From the NCBI RefSeq assembly GCF_029714945.1, contig NZ_CP121634.1, forward strand, positions 1 through 64,000: DNA of 64,000 nucleotides. The letters are read 5' to 3'. The DNA is from Bradyrhizobium sp. CIAT3101 (GTDB taxonomy: Bacteria; Pseudomonadota; Alphaproteobacteria; Rhizobiales; Xanthobacteraceae). Below the pieces are notes generated by a model that saw only the letters and a program-made list of their open reading frames with translations, searched no databases and was not told the DNA's origin. The position numbers and the translations under genes were made by a program. Below are positions 39,699-48,684 of the stretch, piece after piece (positions within the stretch are counted from its first letter, which is position 1; each line of letters begins with the position of its first letter).

Positions 39699-40180
39699 TA
39701 AGATGGTTTTCGGAATGGTGGCGCGGCGGCACCGCCGCCGTCGAACCCGCGTCGGCGCGCGACGCGGCGCGGCTGGCACAGCTCCACGGCGCCTCCTTCG
39801 CGCACGGCTGGGGCGAAACCGAGTTCGAGACCATGCTCACCGAGCGCAACACCCTCGTCCACCGCTTGCGGCTCGGTCGCAAGACGATCGGCTTTGCGGT
39901 GTCGCGGATCGGCGCGGACGAAGCCGAAATCCTCTCGGTCGCGGTCGACCAGTCCCATCGCGGCCGCGGCCTTTCCCGCACGCTGCTGATGACCCATCTC
40001 GGGCACCTCGCGGGGCGCGGCGTGCGCACGATATTTCTGGAGGTCGAGGAGAACAATCAGCCGGCACGACGGCTCTATGACGGAGGCGGATTCGTGGTGG
40101 TCGGGCGCCGCGAACGCTACTATAAGCAGGCCAACGGGGAACAATTGAACGCACTTCTGATGCGGCGTGACTTGTCGTAA
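39695..40180 (+). CDS. rimI: Ribosomal-protein-alanine N-acetyltransferase RimI
   Basis: RimI acetylates the N-terminal alanine of ribosomal protein S18. The 161-residue GNAT protein has ILSVAVDQSHRGRGLSRTLL as its acetyl-CoA loop (Q/R-x-x-G-x-G/A) near residue 72, and the family ending FLEVEENNQPARRLYDGGGF with VVGRRERYY. The start ATG overlaps the tsaB stop. Gene order tsaB-rimI-fur is conserved in the group and supports the naming, although the acetylation target has not been tested here. Confidence 0.9.
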   Translation: MIRWFSEWWRGGTAAVEPASARDAARLAQLHGASFAHGWGETEFETMLTERNTLVHRLRLGRKTIGFAVSRIGADEAEILSVAVDQSHRGRGLSRTLLMTHLGHLAGRGVRTIFLEVEENNQPARRLYDGGGFVVVGRRERYYKQANGEQLNALLMRRDLS

Positions 40181-40218
40181 TATTGATGGCAGAAAGCGCC
40201 CCCTCAGGCGGACACAAT

Positions 40219-40674
40219 ATGACTGGACTTAAACCTTCTTCCGCATCCAAGGCGACCGGCATCGAGGCGCGCTGTGCCGCCACCGGCATGCGCATGACCG
40301 AGCAGCGCCGCGTCATCGCGCGCGTGCTTGCCGAAGCGGTCGATCACCCCGATGTCGAGGAATTGTACCGGCGCTGTGTCGCGGTCGACGACAAGATCTC
40401 GATCTCGACCGTCTATCGCACCGTCAAATTGTTCGAGGATGCCGGCATCATCGAGCGTCACGATTTCCGCGAGGGCCGCGCGCGCTACGAGACGATGCGC
40501 GACAGCCATCACGACCACCTCATCAATCTGCGCGACGGCAAGGTGATCGAGTTCACCTCCGAGGAGATCGAGAAGCTTCAGGCGGAGATCGCCCGCAAGC
40601 TCGGCTACAAGCTGGTCGATCACCGGCTCGAGCTCTATTGCGTCCCGCTCGACGACGACAAGCCGACGTCTTAA
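40219..40674 (+). CDS. fur: Fur-family metalloregulator (Fur/Mur)
   Basis: A 151-residue winged-helix repressor. The DNA-binding helix region is ISTVYRTVKLFEDAGII, and the metal-site histidines lie in DSHHDHLINL. The C-terminal CxxC zinc motifs of E. coli Fur are absent, which is normal for rhizobial Fur, where the protein responds to manganese (Mur). The ATG at 40219 has aggcgg seven bases upstream, better than the start at 40186 without a ribosome site. It follows rimI closely and is probably cotranscribed. Which metal it senses here is an inference from the lineage. Confidence 0.93.
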   Translation: MTGLKPSSASKATGIEARCAATGMRMTEQRRVIARVLAEAVDHPDVEELYRRCVAVDDKISISTVYRTVKLFEDAGIIERHDFREGRARYETMRDSHHDHLINLRDGKVIEFTSEEIEKLQAEIARKLGYKLVDHRLELYCVPLDDDKPTS

Positions 40675-40679
40675 GTCTC

Positions 40680-41360
40680 GTGGCGATAGACCTCATCATC
40701 TTCGATTGCGACGGCGTGCTCGTGGACAGCGAGGTGATCTCCTGTCGCGCGCATGCGAATGTGCTGACCCGGCACGGCTATCCGATCACGGCGGAGCAAG
40801 TGTCCGCGCGCTTCCTCGGCCGCGCCACGAAACAGGCCAATCTCGAGATCGAGACCGAGCTCGGCCGCAAGCTGCCCGAGGCCTATCACGACGAGTTGCA
40901 GGACGAGCTGTTTCGCGCATTCGAAGCCGACCTCGAAGCGATCCGCGGCATCCACGACGTGCTCGACGTCGTGACGCAACGTGTCTGCGTTGCCTCGAGC
41001 GGCACGCATCCGCGCATGCAAGTGAGCCTCGGAAGCACGGGGCTCTATGAACGCCTCGCGCCGAACATCTTCTCGTCCTCGCAAGTGACAAACGGCAAGC
41101 CCGCACCGGACCTGTTCCTGTTTGCTGCGAAGGAAATGGGCGTGTCGCCCGAGCGCTGTGTCGTGATCGAGGACAGCCTTGCCGGCATCGCCGGCGCGCG
41201 CGCGGCCGGAATGAAAGTATTCGGCTTTTACGGTGGCAGCCATTGCGGGGCCGGCCATGCCGAGACCCTGCGCCAGGCCGGTGCCGACCTGACCTTCTCG
41301 GACATGCATCAATTGCCTGAGCTGGTCCGGCGGGTCGCAGCCGACGCCCTGACGGGGTAG
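40680..41360 (+). CDS. HAD-superfamily hydrolase, beta-phosphoglucomutase-like
   Basis: The 226-residue protein has HAD motif I IIFDCDGVLVDSE near residue 5, motif II SSGTHPR in the middle, and motifs III/IV NGKPAPDLFLFAAKEMG plus VIEDSLAGI. The order and alpha-helical cap after motif I match the beta-phosphoglucomutase/phosphatase subfamily. The start is GTG 40680, six bases after the last coding base of fur; an alternative in-frame start at 40638 would overlap fur. Phosphatase substrate unknown. The lower-G+C insert begins after this gene. Confidence 0.88.
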   Translation: MAIDLIIFDCDGVLVDSEVISCRAHANVLTRHGYPITAEQVSARFLGRATKQANLEIETELGRKLPEAYHDELQDELFRAFEADLEAIRGIHDVLDVVTQRVCVASSGTHPRMQVSLGSTGLYERLAPNIFSSSQVTNGKPAPDLFLFAAKEMGVSPERCVVIEDSLAGIAGARAAGMKVFGFYGGSHCGAGHAETLRQAGADLTFSDMHQLPELVRRVAADALTG

Positions 41361-41450
41361 CTTTTTGCCAGCATTCTGAATGCGATACGCTTGAACCGAG
41401 CATCTAACCGCCGGCTAATCGCGAAACTCCGCAGAGGTCGCTCAAAGCTC

Positions 41451-41984
41451 TCACTCTGGGTCGACCGGATATACGTTATGCTCCGGGTCGAACCAAAGTA
41501 TTTCGAAGACGTGAGTGATGCGGAAGCCCCAGAGCCTACGTCGATTTCCGAGTCGAAATCGGTAAATGTCGCCATCAACCTTGTTTAACTCGAGCAATCT
41601 CGTCTGGCACTCATCGCAAATCACTTCGATCGCCATTGAGTGATGCATGTGGTGGCCAGAATCGGTGATTGCAGCCTCAATCTCCCGCCAAAGCATCGTC
41701 CTGAAACTTACTAATTTCGGAACGATAACCTCCGACCACGCCTGTGGGGTCCATGCGCGAGGACCCCAACTCCAATCACCGAATATGTCCGCGCCACTAG
41801 CGGACCAATCCATCTTCATTTGGTATATCGAATTTGGGTCTGCCCCTAAACGGACGACCTTGTGCTGAGGGAGTTCGGCCCTTACTCGCTCGACGAGACG
41901 CGCAGACTTTTCTTGTTGCCTCAGCTCTGCTTCGAGCACTCGCGCAATTCTCGCATCACCCTTCTTGCTCACTGGGGGGCTCAA
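41451..41984 (-). CDS. Unknown protein, candidate toxin paired with a Panacea-domain protein
   Basis: The 177-residue product is not recognised. The first 45 residues are charged and helical. The rest is rich in Trp, His and Arg and ends with a beta-looking segment GNRRRLWGFRITHVFEILWF followed by DPEHNVYPV. The start is uncertain: TTG at 41984 keeps a 29-base overlap with the upstream gene, and GTG at 41972 is also possible. Base composition is well below the genome (28 of 60 G+C at 41581-41640). Overlap with the Panacea-type gene points to a two-gene toxin-antitoxin operon with this as the effector; that role is inference. Confidence 0.7.
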   Translation of the reverse strand: MSPPVSKKGDARIARVLEAELRQQEKSARLVERVRAELPQHKVVRLGADPNSIYQMKMDWSASGADIFGDWSWGPRAWTPQAWSEVIVPKLVSFRTMLWREIEAAITDSGHHMHHSMAIEVICDECQTRLLELNKVDGDIYRFRLGNRRRLWGFRITHVFEILWFDPEHNVYPVDPE

Positions 41985-42393
41985 TACTGCTGTAATATTC
42001 GGCCAAAGCTTCCTTCGTAATAGTGCTATTGGGGCCGCGCGCCGAAGCGTTCTTCCAAGGATCTTCTAGATGAGTGAGATCACTCAACCATTGGGCGCTT
42101 TCATTGCCGTAGAAGTCCAACACTTTATCGATCGTGTCCTTTTGATCGCTATTCAGTGCGCCGGAATTTCCTTGAGCAATTGTCTCAACTCGAAATCGGC
42201 CACGATGGGCCTCCCAAAGCTCCTTAACGACGGGACCATTTTTCCAAGCCTCGATCTCTTCCTGAAATAGGGCATCATCGTCCCAAACGATTGACCACGC
42301 TTGGGAGTAGTAAACCAACTTTTGGAGCTTCATGGCTGTCAGCGGACCGCGCTGCTCAAGAATGTAAGCAGCGACATCGTACACATTCGCCAT
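41956..42393 (-). CDS. Panacea-domain protein (DUF4065, SocA/GepA-like), candidate antitoxin
   Basis: The 145-residue protein resembles the Panacea family: MANVYDVAAYILEQRGPLTA, then KLQKLVYYSQAWSIVWDD, then EIEAWKNGPVVKELW. The family includes Caulobacter SocA and antitoxins that neutralise many unrelated toxins (established knowledge). The start at 42393 is fixed by a ribosome site (gaggtttaggt on the minus strand) and a near-consensus promoter ending about 25 bases before it. The unknown downstream gene overlaps its end. Low G+C and position between fur/HAD and miaB suggest horizontal acquisition. Confidence 0.85.
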   Translation of the reverse strand: MANVYDVAAYILEQRGPLTAMKLQKLVYYSQAWSIVWDDDALFQEEIEAWKNGPVVKELWEAHRGRFRVETIAQGNSGALNSDQKDTIDKVLDFYGNESAQWLSDLTHLEDPWKNASARGPNSTITKEALAEYYSSIEPPSEQEG

Positions 42394-42418
42394 ACCTAAA
42401 CCTCGACAAACACGACTT

Positions 42419-42447
42419 AGTATAGCCCATTTCCTCCATTTTTTCAA
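42419..42447 (-). promoter_or_regulatory. Near-consensus sigma70 promoter of the Panacea module
   Basis: On the minus strand, TTGAAA (42447-42442) and TATACT (42424-42419) are separated by exactly 17 bases. Transcription would begin about 42412, giving a leader of roughly 20 bases before the ATG at 42393. This is the strongest-looking housekeeping promoter in the window and fits an acquired, constitutively expressed module. Confidence 0.72.
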
Positions 42448-42694
42448 TGGCTTATGTTATTTTTCGTGCGGTCGATTTTCTCCTTGAGTTGTAGTAGGTT
42501 AAGTTGCGTCACCCCTACCCTCGGTTGACCATCTGGCCAAGGTATGACGGACATTGCTCAAAATCCGCAAGCTTCGGCGGAACCTCGATTTGCGCGCACG
42601 TCCTAGAATGGCGACCCGAGTACTCCCCAATCGCTGGATTTTCGAGCCCTCAGCCTATATTTGAGGGCCGTCCTCCACCTCAATTCCGGGTTCC
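42448..42694. other. Gap between the Panacea module and miaB
   Basis: About 250 bases with no supported gene; with the promoter and leader the non-coding stretch is 301 bases. The first part (42448-42500) is A+T-rich and belongs to the insert. From about 42520 the composition rises toward normal, and a small plus-strand open frame (42504-42698) has no ribosome site or homology I can recognise. No tRNA or attachment-site duplication was found by eye. Confidence 0.5.
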
Positions 42695-44092
42695 ATGACG
42701 CCGCCGCGCAAGCTGCACATCAAATCATATGGTTGCCAGATGAACGTCTACGATGCCCAGCGCATGGTGGACACGCTGGCTCCGGAAGGATTCGTGGAGA
42801 CGGCCAACGCCGAGGACGCCGACCTCGTCATCCTCAACACCTGCCACATCCGCGAGAAGGCCTCCGAAAAGGTCTATTCCGAGCTCGGCCGGTTGCGCGT
42901 CGCCAAGGACGAGGCCGCGCGCGAGGGCCGCGCCATGCAGATCGCGGTGGCAGGCTGCGTCGCGCAGGCTGAAGGCGAGGAGATCGTGCGTCGCGCGCCC
43001 ACGGTCGACGTCGTGGTCGGTCCGCAGAGCTATCATCATTTGCCCGAGCTGTTGAAGCGCGCCGGTCATGAAGGCCGCGCGATCGAGACCGAGTTTCCGG
43101 CGGCCGACAAATTCGGCTTCCTCGCCCAGCCCAGGCCCGATGCGATTCGCGCACGCGGCATTTCCGCTTTCGTCACGGTGCAGGAAGGCTGCGACAAGTT
43201 TTGCACGTTCTGCGTCGTGCCCTACACGCGGGGCTCGGAAGTCTCGCGCCCCGTGACGAAGATCGTCGACGACGTGAAGCGCCTCGCCGACAACGGCGTG
43301 CGCGAGCTCACGCTGATCGGCCAGAACGTCAACGCCTATCACGGCGACGGACCGGACGGGAAAAGCTGGGGACTCGGCCAATTGCTGGAGCGCCTGGCGC
43401 AGATTCCCGGCGTCGCGCGGTTGCGCTACTCGACCAGCCACCCCCGCGACGTCGACGACGGCCTGATTGCGGCCCATCGCGATCTCGATGCGCTGATGCC
43501 GTTCGTGCACCTGCCGGTGCAGTCGGGCTCGGACCGGATCCTGGCCGCCATGAACCGGAAACATACCGCCGATGATTATCGGCGAGTCATCGACCGTTTC
43601 CGGTCGGCGCGCCAAGACATTGCTTTTTCATCAGATTTTATCGTCGGCTTCCCCGGCGAGAGCGAGCAAGATTTTCTCGCCACACTCGCGCTTGTCACGC
43701 AAATCGGCTACGCTGCGGCATATTCGTTCAAATACTCCGCCCGGCCGGGAACGCCGGCCGCGGATATGCAGGAGACGGTGTCCCCCGCCGAGATGGACCA
43801 GCGATTGGAGCGGCTCCAGGAATTGATCGACAGCCAGCAATCGGCCTTCAACAAGGCTGCGATTGGCTCAACGGTCGACGTGCTGTTCGAACGTCCGGCG
43901 CGCAAGGACGGCCAGATCGTCGGCCGCACCGCCTTCCTTCAGCCTGCTCATGTAATGGCCTCGCCCGATATCATCGGACAGATCCTTCCGGTGCGGATCG
44001 ACAGCCTCGAGCGCTACAGTTTCCTCGGCGAGCTCGCGACGCCACGCAATGCGCGCGAGCCCGCTTTATCATCCATCGCCACCGGAGCCTGA
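42695..44092 (+). CDS. miaB: tRNA-2-methylthio-N6-dimethylallyladenosine synthase MiaB
   Basis: A radical-SAM methylthiotransferase that adds the methylthio group to i6A37 of tRNA. The 465-residue protein shows the auxiliary-cluster cysteines Cys14 (SYGCQMN), Cys50 ([10 protein letters not shown]) and Cys88 (VAGCVAQ). The radical SAM triad is Cys166/170/173 in [15 protein letters not shown], followed by a C-terminal TRAM domain ([13 protein letters not shown]). ATG at 42695 gives the family N-terminus. It resumes the conserved run miaB-phoH-ybeY-corC-lnt after the insert. Confidence 0.96.
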   Translation: MTPPRKLHIKSYGCQMNVYDAQRMVDTLAPEGFVETANAEDADLVILNTCHIREKASEKVYSELGRLRVAKDEAAREGRAMQIAVAGCVAQAEGEEIVRRAPTVDVVVGPQSYHHLPELLKRAGHEGRAIETEFPAADKFGFLAQPRPDAIRARGISAFVTVQEGCDKFCTFCVVPYTRGSEVSRPVTKIVDDVKRLADNGVRELTLIGQNVNAYHGDGPDGKSWGLGQLLERLAQIPGVARLRYSTSHPRDVDDGLIAAHRDLDALMPFVHLPVQSGSDRILAAMNRKHTADDYRRVIDRFRSARQDIAFSSDFIVGFPGESEQDFLATLALVTQIGYAAAYSFKYSARPGTPAADMQETVSPAEMDQRLERLQELIDSQQSAFNKAAIGSTVDVLFERPARKDGQIVGRTAFLQPAHVMASPDIIGQILPVRIDSLERYSFLGELATPRNAREPALSSIATGA

Positions 44093-44096
44093 ACCC

Positions 44097-45152
44097 TTGC
44101 CCAAAAGCGCATCGGATTCGTCTTCTATCGCTCCCAGCCGCAAATTTGACCGCGACATGCAAGTTCCGCCCGAGACCCAGGTCGTCATAGACTTCGACGA
44201 CAACCGCGCCGCATCCGCGCTGGTCGGCCCTTATGGCCAGAACCTGGCGCAGATCGAACGGCGGCTCGGCGTCGTGGTGGACTCCAAGGGCAATCACATC
44301 ACCATCGGCGGCACCCGCGACGGCTGCGACGCAGCGCGCCGCGTGCTGGAGACGCTCTACGCGCACGCCGTGAAGGGGCAGGATGTCGACCAGGGCGAGG
44401 TCGAAGGCGCGATCCGCGCCGTCATCGCCCAGGGCTCCCTGTTCGAGTTCGACGCCAAGTCGGCGAAGTCGGCCTTCGACAGCATCAATCTGCGCAAACG
44501 CCCGGTGCGCGCACGCACGGCCGCGCAGGACTCCTACATCCGCGCGCTGAAGCGCCATGAGCTCGTGTTCGGCATCGGCCCCGCCGGCACCGGCAAGACC
44601 TGGCTCGCGGTCGCGCATGCCGCGCAATTGTTCGAGCGCAAGGAGGTCGACAAGATCATCCTGTCGCGTCCGGCGGTCGAAGCCGGCGAGCGGCTCGGCT
44701 TCCTGCCCGGCGACCTTCGCGAGAAGGTCGATCCCTATCTGCGCCCGATCTACGACGCGCTTTATGACCTGATGGATGCGCGCATCGTCGAGCGCGCACT
44801 GCAGACCGGCGAGATCGAGATCGCGCCGCTCGCCTTCATGCGCGGCCGCACGCTGACCAACGCCGCGATCATCCTCGACGAGGCGCAGAACACGACGTCG
44901 ATGCAGATGAAGATGTTCCTGACCCGTCTTGGCGAGAACAGCCGCATGATCGTGACAGGCGATCCCTCGCAGATCGATTTGCCGAACGGCCAGACCTCGG
45001 GTCTGGCGGAGGCGACGCGCCTGCTCGATGGCGTCGAAGGCATTGCGCAAGTTCATTTCAAAGCCGAGGACGTGATCCGCCACGAGCTCGTGGCGCGGAT
45101 CGTCTCTGCCTATGAAGGGCAGCCGCAGCGGCCGGCCGCCGGTAAATCCTGA
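44097..45152 (+). CDS. phoH: PhoH-like ATPase (YbeZ type)
   Basis: A helicase-like P-loop ATPase that works with YbeY in RNA metabolism. The roughly 351-residue product has an N-terminal KH-like region (RRLGVVVDSKGNHITI), Walker A GPAGTGKTWLAV near 160-172, and Walker B ILDEAQNTTSMQMKMFLTR. The start is probably TTG 44097, which has ggag ten bases upstream; ATG 44157 would begin inside a conserved-looking segment, and an in-frame start at 44049 would overlap miaB. ybeY follows closely. Confidence 0.92.
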   Translation: MPKSASDSSSIAPSRKFDRDMQVPPETQVVIDFDDNRAASALVGPYGQNLAQIERRLGVVVDSKGNHITIGGTRDGCDAARRVLETLYAHAVKGQDVDQGEVEGAIRAVIAQGSLFEFDAKSAKSAFDSINLRKRPVRARTAAQDSYIRALKRHELVFGIGPAGTGKTWLAVAHAAQLFERKEVDKIILSRPAVEAGERLGFLPGDLREKVDPYLRPIYDALYDLMDARIVERALQTGEIEIAPLAFMRGRTLTNAAIILDEAQNTTSMQMKMFLTRLGENSRMIVTGDPSQIDLPNGQTSGLAEATRLLDGVEGIAQVHFKAEDVIRHELVARIVSAYEGQPQRPAAGKS

Positions 45153-45213
45153 CGGGACAACAGCCGGACCCGACGGGCGCGGACGAAGCGCCCTTTCGTT
45201 CCGAACAAAGACA

Positions 45214-45723
45214 ATGTCACATCCCAATCTTCCCATGACCGAGGTCCTCGTCGTCGCCGATTGCTGGCAAGGCGAACCTGACGCCGAAGCCGTGATCCAG
45301 CGCGCCGTTGCGGCCGCCGCCGAATCCGTCGACGAAGACGTTGCCGACGCGGAAGTGGCTGTGATGCTGACCGATGATGCCGGCATCCGCACGCTGAACA
45401 GCAACTGGCGCGGCATGGACAAGCCGACCAACGTGCTGTCATTCCCCGCGCTCCAGCCGGAGGGCGAATGGAAGCCGGGCGATGCGCCGCGCATGCTCGG
45501 CGACATCGCGATCGCCTACGAGACCATGCGGCGCGAGGCGGACGAGGAACACAAGCCGTTCGATCATCATTTGAGCCATCTCGCGGTGCATGGTTTCCTG
45601 CATCTGATCGGCTACGATCACGAGAACGACGACGACGCTGAAGAGATGGAAGCGCTCGAAACCGAGATCCTGGCTCACCTCGGCATCCCCGATCCCTATG
45701 CAGACCGCGCGGGGACGCACTGA
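45214..45723 (+). CDS. ybeY: Endoribonuclease YbeY
   Basis: A zinc endoribonuclease for 16S rRNA 3'-end maturation and ribosome quality control. The 169-residue protein carries the metal motif HGFLHLIGYDH (H3xH5xH) and the companion RGMDKPTNVLSFP segment. ATG at 45214 (MSHPNLPMTEV) is likely; an internal ATG at 45235 is a possible alternative. The gene lies 61 bases after phoH and one base before the CorC-like gene, the standard cluster. Confidence 0.95.
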   Translation: MSHPNLPMTEVLVVADCWQGEPDAEAVIQRAVAAAAESVDEDVADAEVAVMLTDDAGIRTLNSNWRGMDKPTNVLSFPALQPEGEWKPGDAPRMLGDIAIAYETMRREADEEHKPFDHHLSHLAVHGFLHLIGYDHENDDDAEEMEALETEILAHLGIPDPYADRAGTH

Positions 45724-45724
45724 G

Positions 45725-46843
45725 ATGCCGGATTCAGAGCCTACTCACGACAATCCGCGCAACACGGCCAATCTGCCGGCCGTGGTCGCGCCCGGCGAAG
45801 TGCTGCGTCCGACGGCGGACGGCTGGCTGCTGCGCGCCATCCGCACGCTGTTCGGCTGGAAGGCGGGATCGGTGCGCGACGATCTCCAGGTCGTGCTCGA
45901 TGCGACCACGCCCGACGACACCGGCTTCTCCGCGGTCGAGCGCACCATGCTGCGCAACATCCTCGGCCTGCACGAGCGCCGCATCGCCGACGTCATGGTG
46001 CATCGTGCCGACATCATCGCGGTGAAGCGCGACATCCCGCTCGGCGAATTGATGGACCGCTTCGAGAGCGCCGGCCACTCGCGCCTCGTGGTCTACAACG
46101 AGACGCTCGACGACCCCGTCGGCATCGTCCACATCCGCGACCTGCTCGCCTTCATGACCGTGCGTGCGCGCGTGTCGGAGGCCACCAAGACCAAGCGCAA
46201 GAAGCCGCTGCCGGCCGGGCTCGATTTGCGCGCCGTCGATCTCGCATTGCCGCTGCACGACGCGCGCATCATCCGCAAACTGCTCTATGTGCCGCCGTCG
46301 ATGCGGGCGATCGACCTGCTCGCGCAGATGCAGGCGACGCGCGTTCACCTGGCGCTGGTCGTCGACGAATATGGCGGCAGCGACGGGCTGGTGTCGCTCG
46401 AGGATATCGTCGAGCAGATCGTCGGCGAAATCGACGACGAGCATGACAGCGACGAGCCGCCGTCGATCGTGCGGCTGCCCGACAACGCCTTCATCGCCGA
46501 TGCCCGCGCCAGCCTCGACGACGTGCGCACCGTGATCGGCGAGGACTTCGTCACCGGCGAGGCCGGCGAGGAAGTCGAGACGCTCGGCGGCTACCTCGTC
46601 AGCTTCGTCGGGCGCCTGCCGGTGCGCGGCGAGGTGATCTCGGGCCCGGGCCATTACGAGGTCGAGGTGCTCGATGCCGATCCGCGCCGCGTCAAGCGGC
46701 TGCGCATCTCGACGCGGAAGGAACGCCCCGCGCCCCGCACCCAGCGCGAGAGCCGCCGCCGCGAGGCCGCGCCCGAGAGCGGCCAGCCGCCGGCCAGCGA
46801 CACGCCGACCCCGCCGCCAGCCGACGGGACCGGCCCGCAGTGA
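45725..46843 (+). CDS. corC: CBS-domain transport/hemolysin-like protein (CorC/TlyC family)
   Basis: The 372-residue soluble protein has two CBS domains (about 95-215) and a C-terminal CorC_HlyC transporter-associated domain (about 235-320) with FVTGEAGEEVETLGGYLVS. It lacks the N-terminal DUF21 membrane domain of larger hemolysin-like proteins. The last 40 residues are basic and Pro-rich. It overlaps the lnt start (GTGA). Proposed roles for the family are magnesium/cobalt homeostasis or membrane support; adjacency to lnt is conserved. The symbol is by convention. Confidence 0.88.
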   Translation: MPDSEPTHDNPRNTANLPAVVAPGEVLRPTADGWLLRAIRTLFGWKAGSVRDDLQVVLDATTPDDTGFSAVERTMLRNILGLHERRIADVMVHRADIIAVKRDIPLGELMDRFESAGHSRLVVYNETLDDPVGIVHIRDLLAFMTVRARVSEATKTKRKKPLPAGLDLRAVDLALPLHDARIIRKLLYVPPSMRAIDLLAQMQATRVHLALVVDEYGGSDGLVSLEDIVEQIVGEIDDEHDSDEPPSIVRLPDNAFIADARASLDDVRTVIGEDFVTGEAGEEVETLGGYLVSFVGRLPVRGEVISGPGHYEVEVLDADPRRVKRLRISTRKERPAPRTQRESRRREAAPESGQPPASDTPTPPPADGTGPQ

Positions 46844-48453
46844 CGGCATTCCAACGACTTCGACAGATTGCGCTTGCCATCATCCTGACCTGGGGATGGA
46901 AGCGCGCGCTGCTGGCCATGGCGTGTGGTGCGCTGTCGGTGCTGGCGCTGGCCCCGTTCAATTTCTTTCCGGTGCTGTTCATCACCTTTCCCGTGATGGT
47001 CTGGCTGATCGATGGCGCCGGGGCCGGGCGGTATGGCGGCGTCCCCGCTGCCGCGCTGACCGGCTACTGGTTCGGGCTCGGCTATTTCGTCCCCGGCCTC
47101 TACTGGATCGGCATCGCCTTCTTCGTCGACGCCGATGTGTTCGCCTGGCTGACGCCGTTCGCCGTGCTGGGCCTGCCGGCCTATCTCTCCATTTTCACCG
47201 CGATCGGCTTCGCGCTGGCGCGCCTGCTCTGGACCAAGGATGCCACCCGCATTCTCGCGCTCGCGGCAAGCCTTACCGTCGGCGAATGGTTGCGCGGACA
47301 CGTGCTCACGGGCTTCCCCTGGAACGCGTTCGGTTATGCGCTGTCGGAGCCGCTGGCGCTGGCGCAGACCGCCTCGCTGATCGGCCAGTGGGGCATGACG
47401 TTCCTCACGGTTGCGATCTTCGCGAGCCCTGCGGTGCTGATCGACCGCACACGCGATCGTCGCCTCGCCTGGCGCGTGCCGGCGGCGGCCGTTGCGCTGC
47501 TGGTCGTGATGGGACTCTTCGGCGCCATCCGCATGGCGCTGCATCCGACCACGATGGTTGCGGGTACCAAATTGCGCCTGATGCAACCGAACCTGCAGCA
47601 GGACCTGAAGTTCAACTACTCCGCCAAGGCGGAGGTCATGAAGAAATATCTTGCGCTGTCGGACCGCGCCTCCGGACCGCAATCAACCGGCGTGAGCGCG
47701 GCCACGATTCTGATCTGGCCGGAATCCGCCTTTCCGTTCTTCCTGACCCGCGAAGCCGACGCGATGGCTGAGATCGCCGAACTGCTGCCCAAGGGCACTG
47801 TACTGATCACCGGATCGGTTCGCGCCCCCGATGTGCCGCCGGGCACGCCGATCACGCGGGCCTACAATTCGATCTACGTGATCGATCACGACGGCAGCGT
47901 GCTCGCGGTCTACGACAAGCTGCACCTCGTTCCGTTCGGCGAATTCCTTCCCTACCAGGGGCTGATGGAGAAGCTCGGCTTCGAGCAACTGACGCGGATG
48001 CGCGGCGGCTTCATTCCCGGCACGGTGCGCCACGTGCTGCCGATACCGGGGGCACCGTCCGCGCTGCCGTCGATCTGCTACGAGGCGATTTTCCCCGGTG
48101 AAGTCGGGACGCGCGACGAGCGCCCGGGCTGGATGGTGAACCTCACCAATGACGGCTGGTTCGGCATCTCGACCGGTCCGTACCAACATCTGGAGCAGGC
48201 GCGGATGCGCGCCATCGAGCTCGGACTGCCGCTGGTCCGCTCCGCCAATACCGGCATCTCGGCCGTAGTCGATCCTGTCGGACGCACGGTGGCCAGCCTC
48301 GGTCTAGGCATCGAAGGCATTTTGGATGCAAGCCTGCCGACCGCAATCCCGCCCACCATCTATGCGAGAGTCGGTGACATCCCCGCAGCCATGCTCGTCG
48401 CGCTGGCTGTGATTTTGGCGGTGCGACGGCGTGTTGCCAAACGGCACCCCTGA
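46840..48453 (+). CDS. lnt: Apolipoprotein N-acyltransferase
   Basis: Completes lipoprotein maturation by N-acylating the diacylglyceryl cysteine at the periplasmic face of the inner membrane. The 537-residue protein has about six N-terminal membrane helices and a nitrilase-like domain. The catalytic triad is visible: Glu295 (WPESAFPF), Lys360 (YDKLHLVPFGEFLPY) and Cys413 (SICYEAIFPGE). Translation starts at GTG 46840, overlapping the corC stop. It would process the lipoproteins predicted in this window at 4116 and 7193. Confidence 0.96.
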   Translation: MTAFQRLRQIALAIILTWGWKRALLAMACGALSVLALAPFNFFPVLFITFPVMVWLIDGAGAGRYGGVPAAALTGYWFGLGYFVPGLYWIGIAFFVDADVFAWLTPFAVLGLPAYLSIFTAIGFALARLLWTKDATRILALAASLTVGEWLRGHVLTGFPWNAFGYALSEPLALAQTASLIGQWGMTFLTVAIFASPAVLIDRTRDRRLAWRVPAAAVALLVVMGLFGAIRMALHPTTMVAGTKLRLMQPNLQQDLKFNYSAKAEVMKKYLALSDRASGPQSTGVSAATILIWPESAFPFFLTREADAMAEIAELLPKGTVLITGSVRAPDVPPGTPITRAYNSIYVIDHDGSVLAVYDKLHLVPFGEFLPYQGLMEKLGFEQLTRMRGGFIPGTVRHVLPIPGAPSALPSICYEAIFPGEVGTRDERPGWMVNLTNDGWFGISTGPYQHLEQARMRAIELGLPLVRSANTGISAVVDPVGRTVASLGLGIEGILDASLPTAIPPTIYARVGDIPAAMLVALAVILAVRRRVAKRHP

Positions 48454-48684
48454 TCGCGCGGTCGCTAGCGGTTTCCGGCGAGGCGGCCGGAAACTTTTGA
48501 CAACCGCAGTCCCACGGTTGACAGACTGCACGCGGGCTCCCCATTCTGCACCGGCTGCACAAGACAGCGGTGCATTGCTAAATTTCTCCGCAATGTTTCC
48601 CCAATCAGGGTGAAGTTTTGACGTCGCTGTCACCTGAGGCAATACATTCATTGCGCCGACGGTGGTGTTTGGAGGGCTGAGGAA

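Noticed and set aside
42448..42694. tRNA or attachment site marking the Panacea insert boundary
   Set aside because: No cloverleaf and no direct repeat at both edges could be found by eye, so the insertion mechanism is left open.
42504..42698. Small 64-residue plus-strand frame before miaB
   Set aside because: No ribosome site, no homology I can see, and it runs into the miaB start in another frame.
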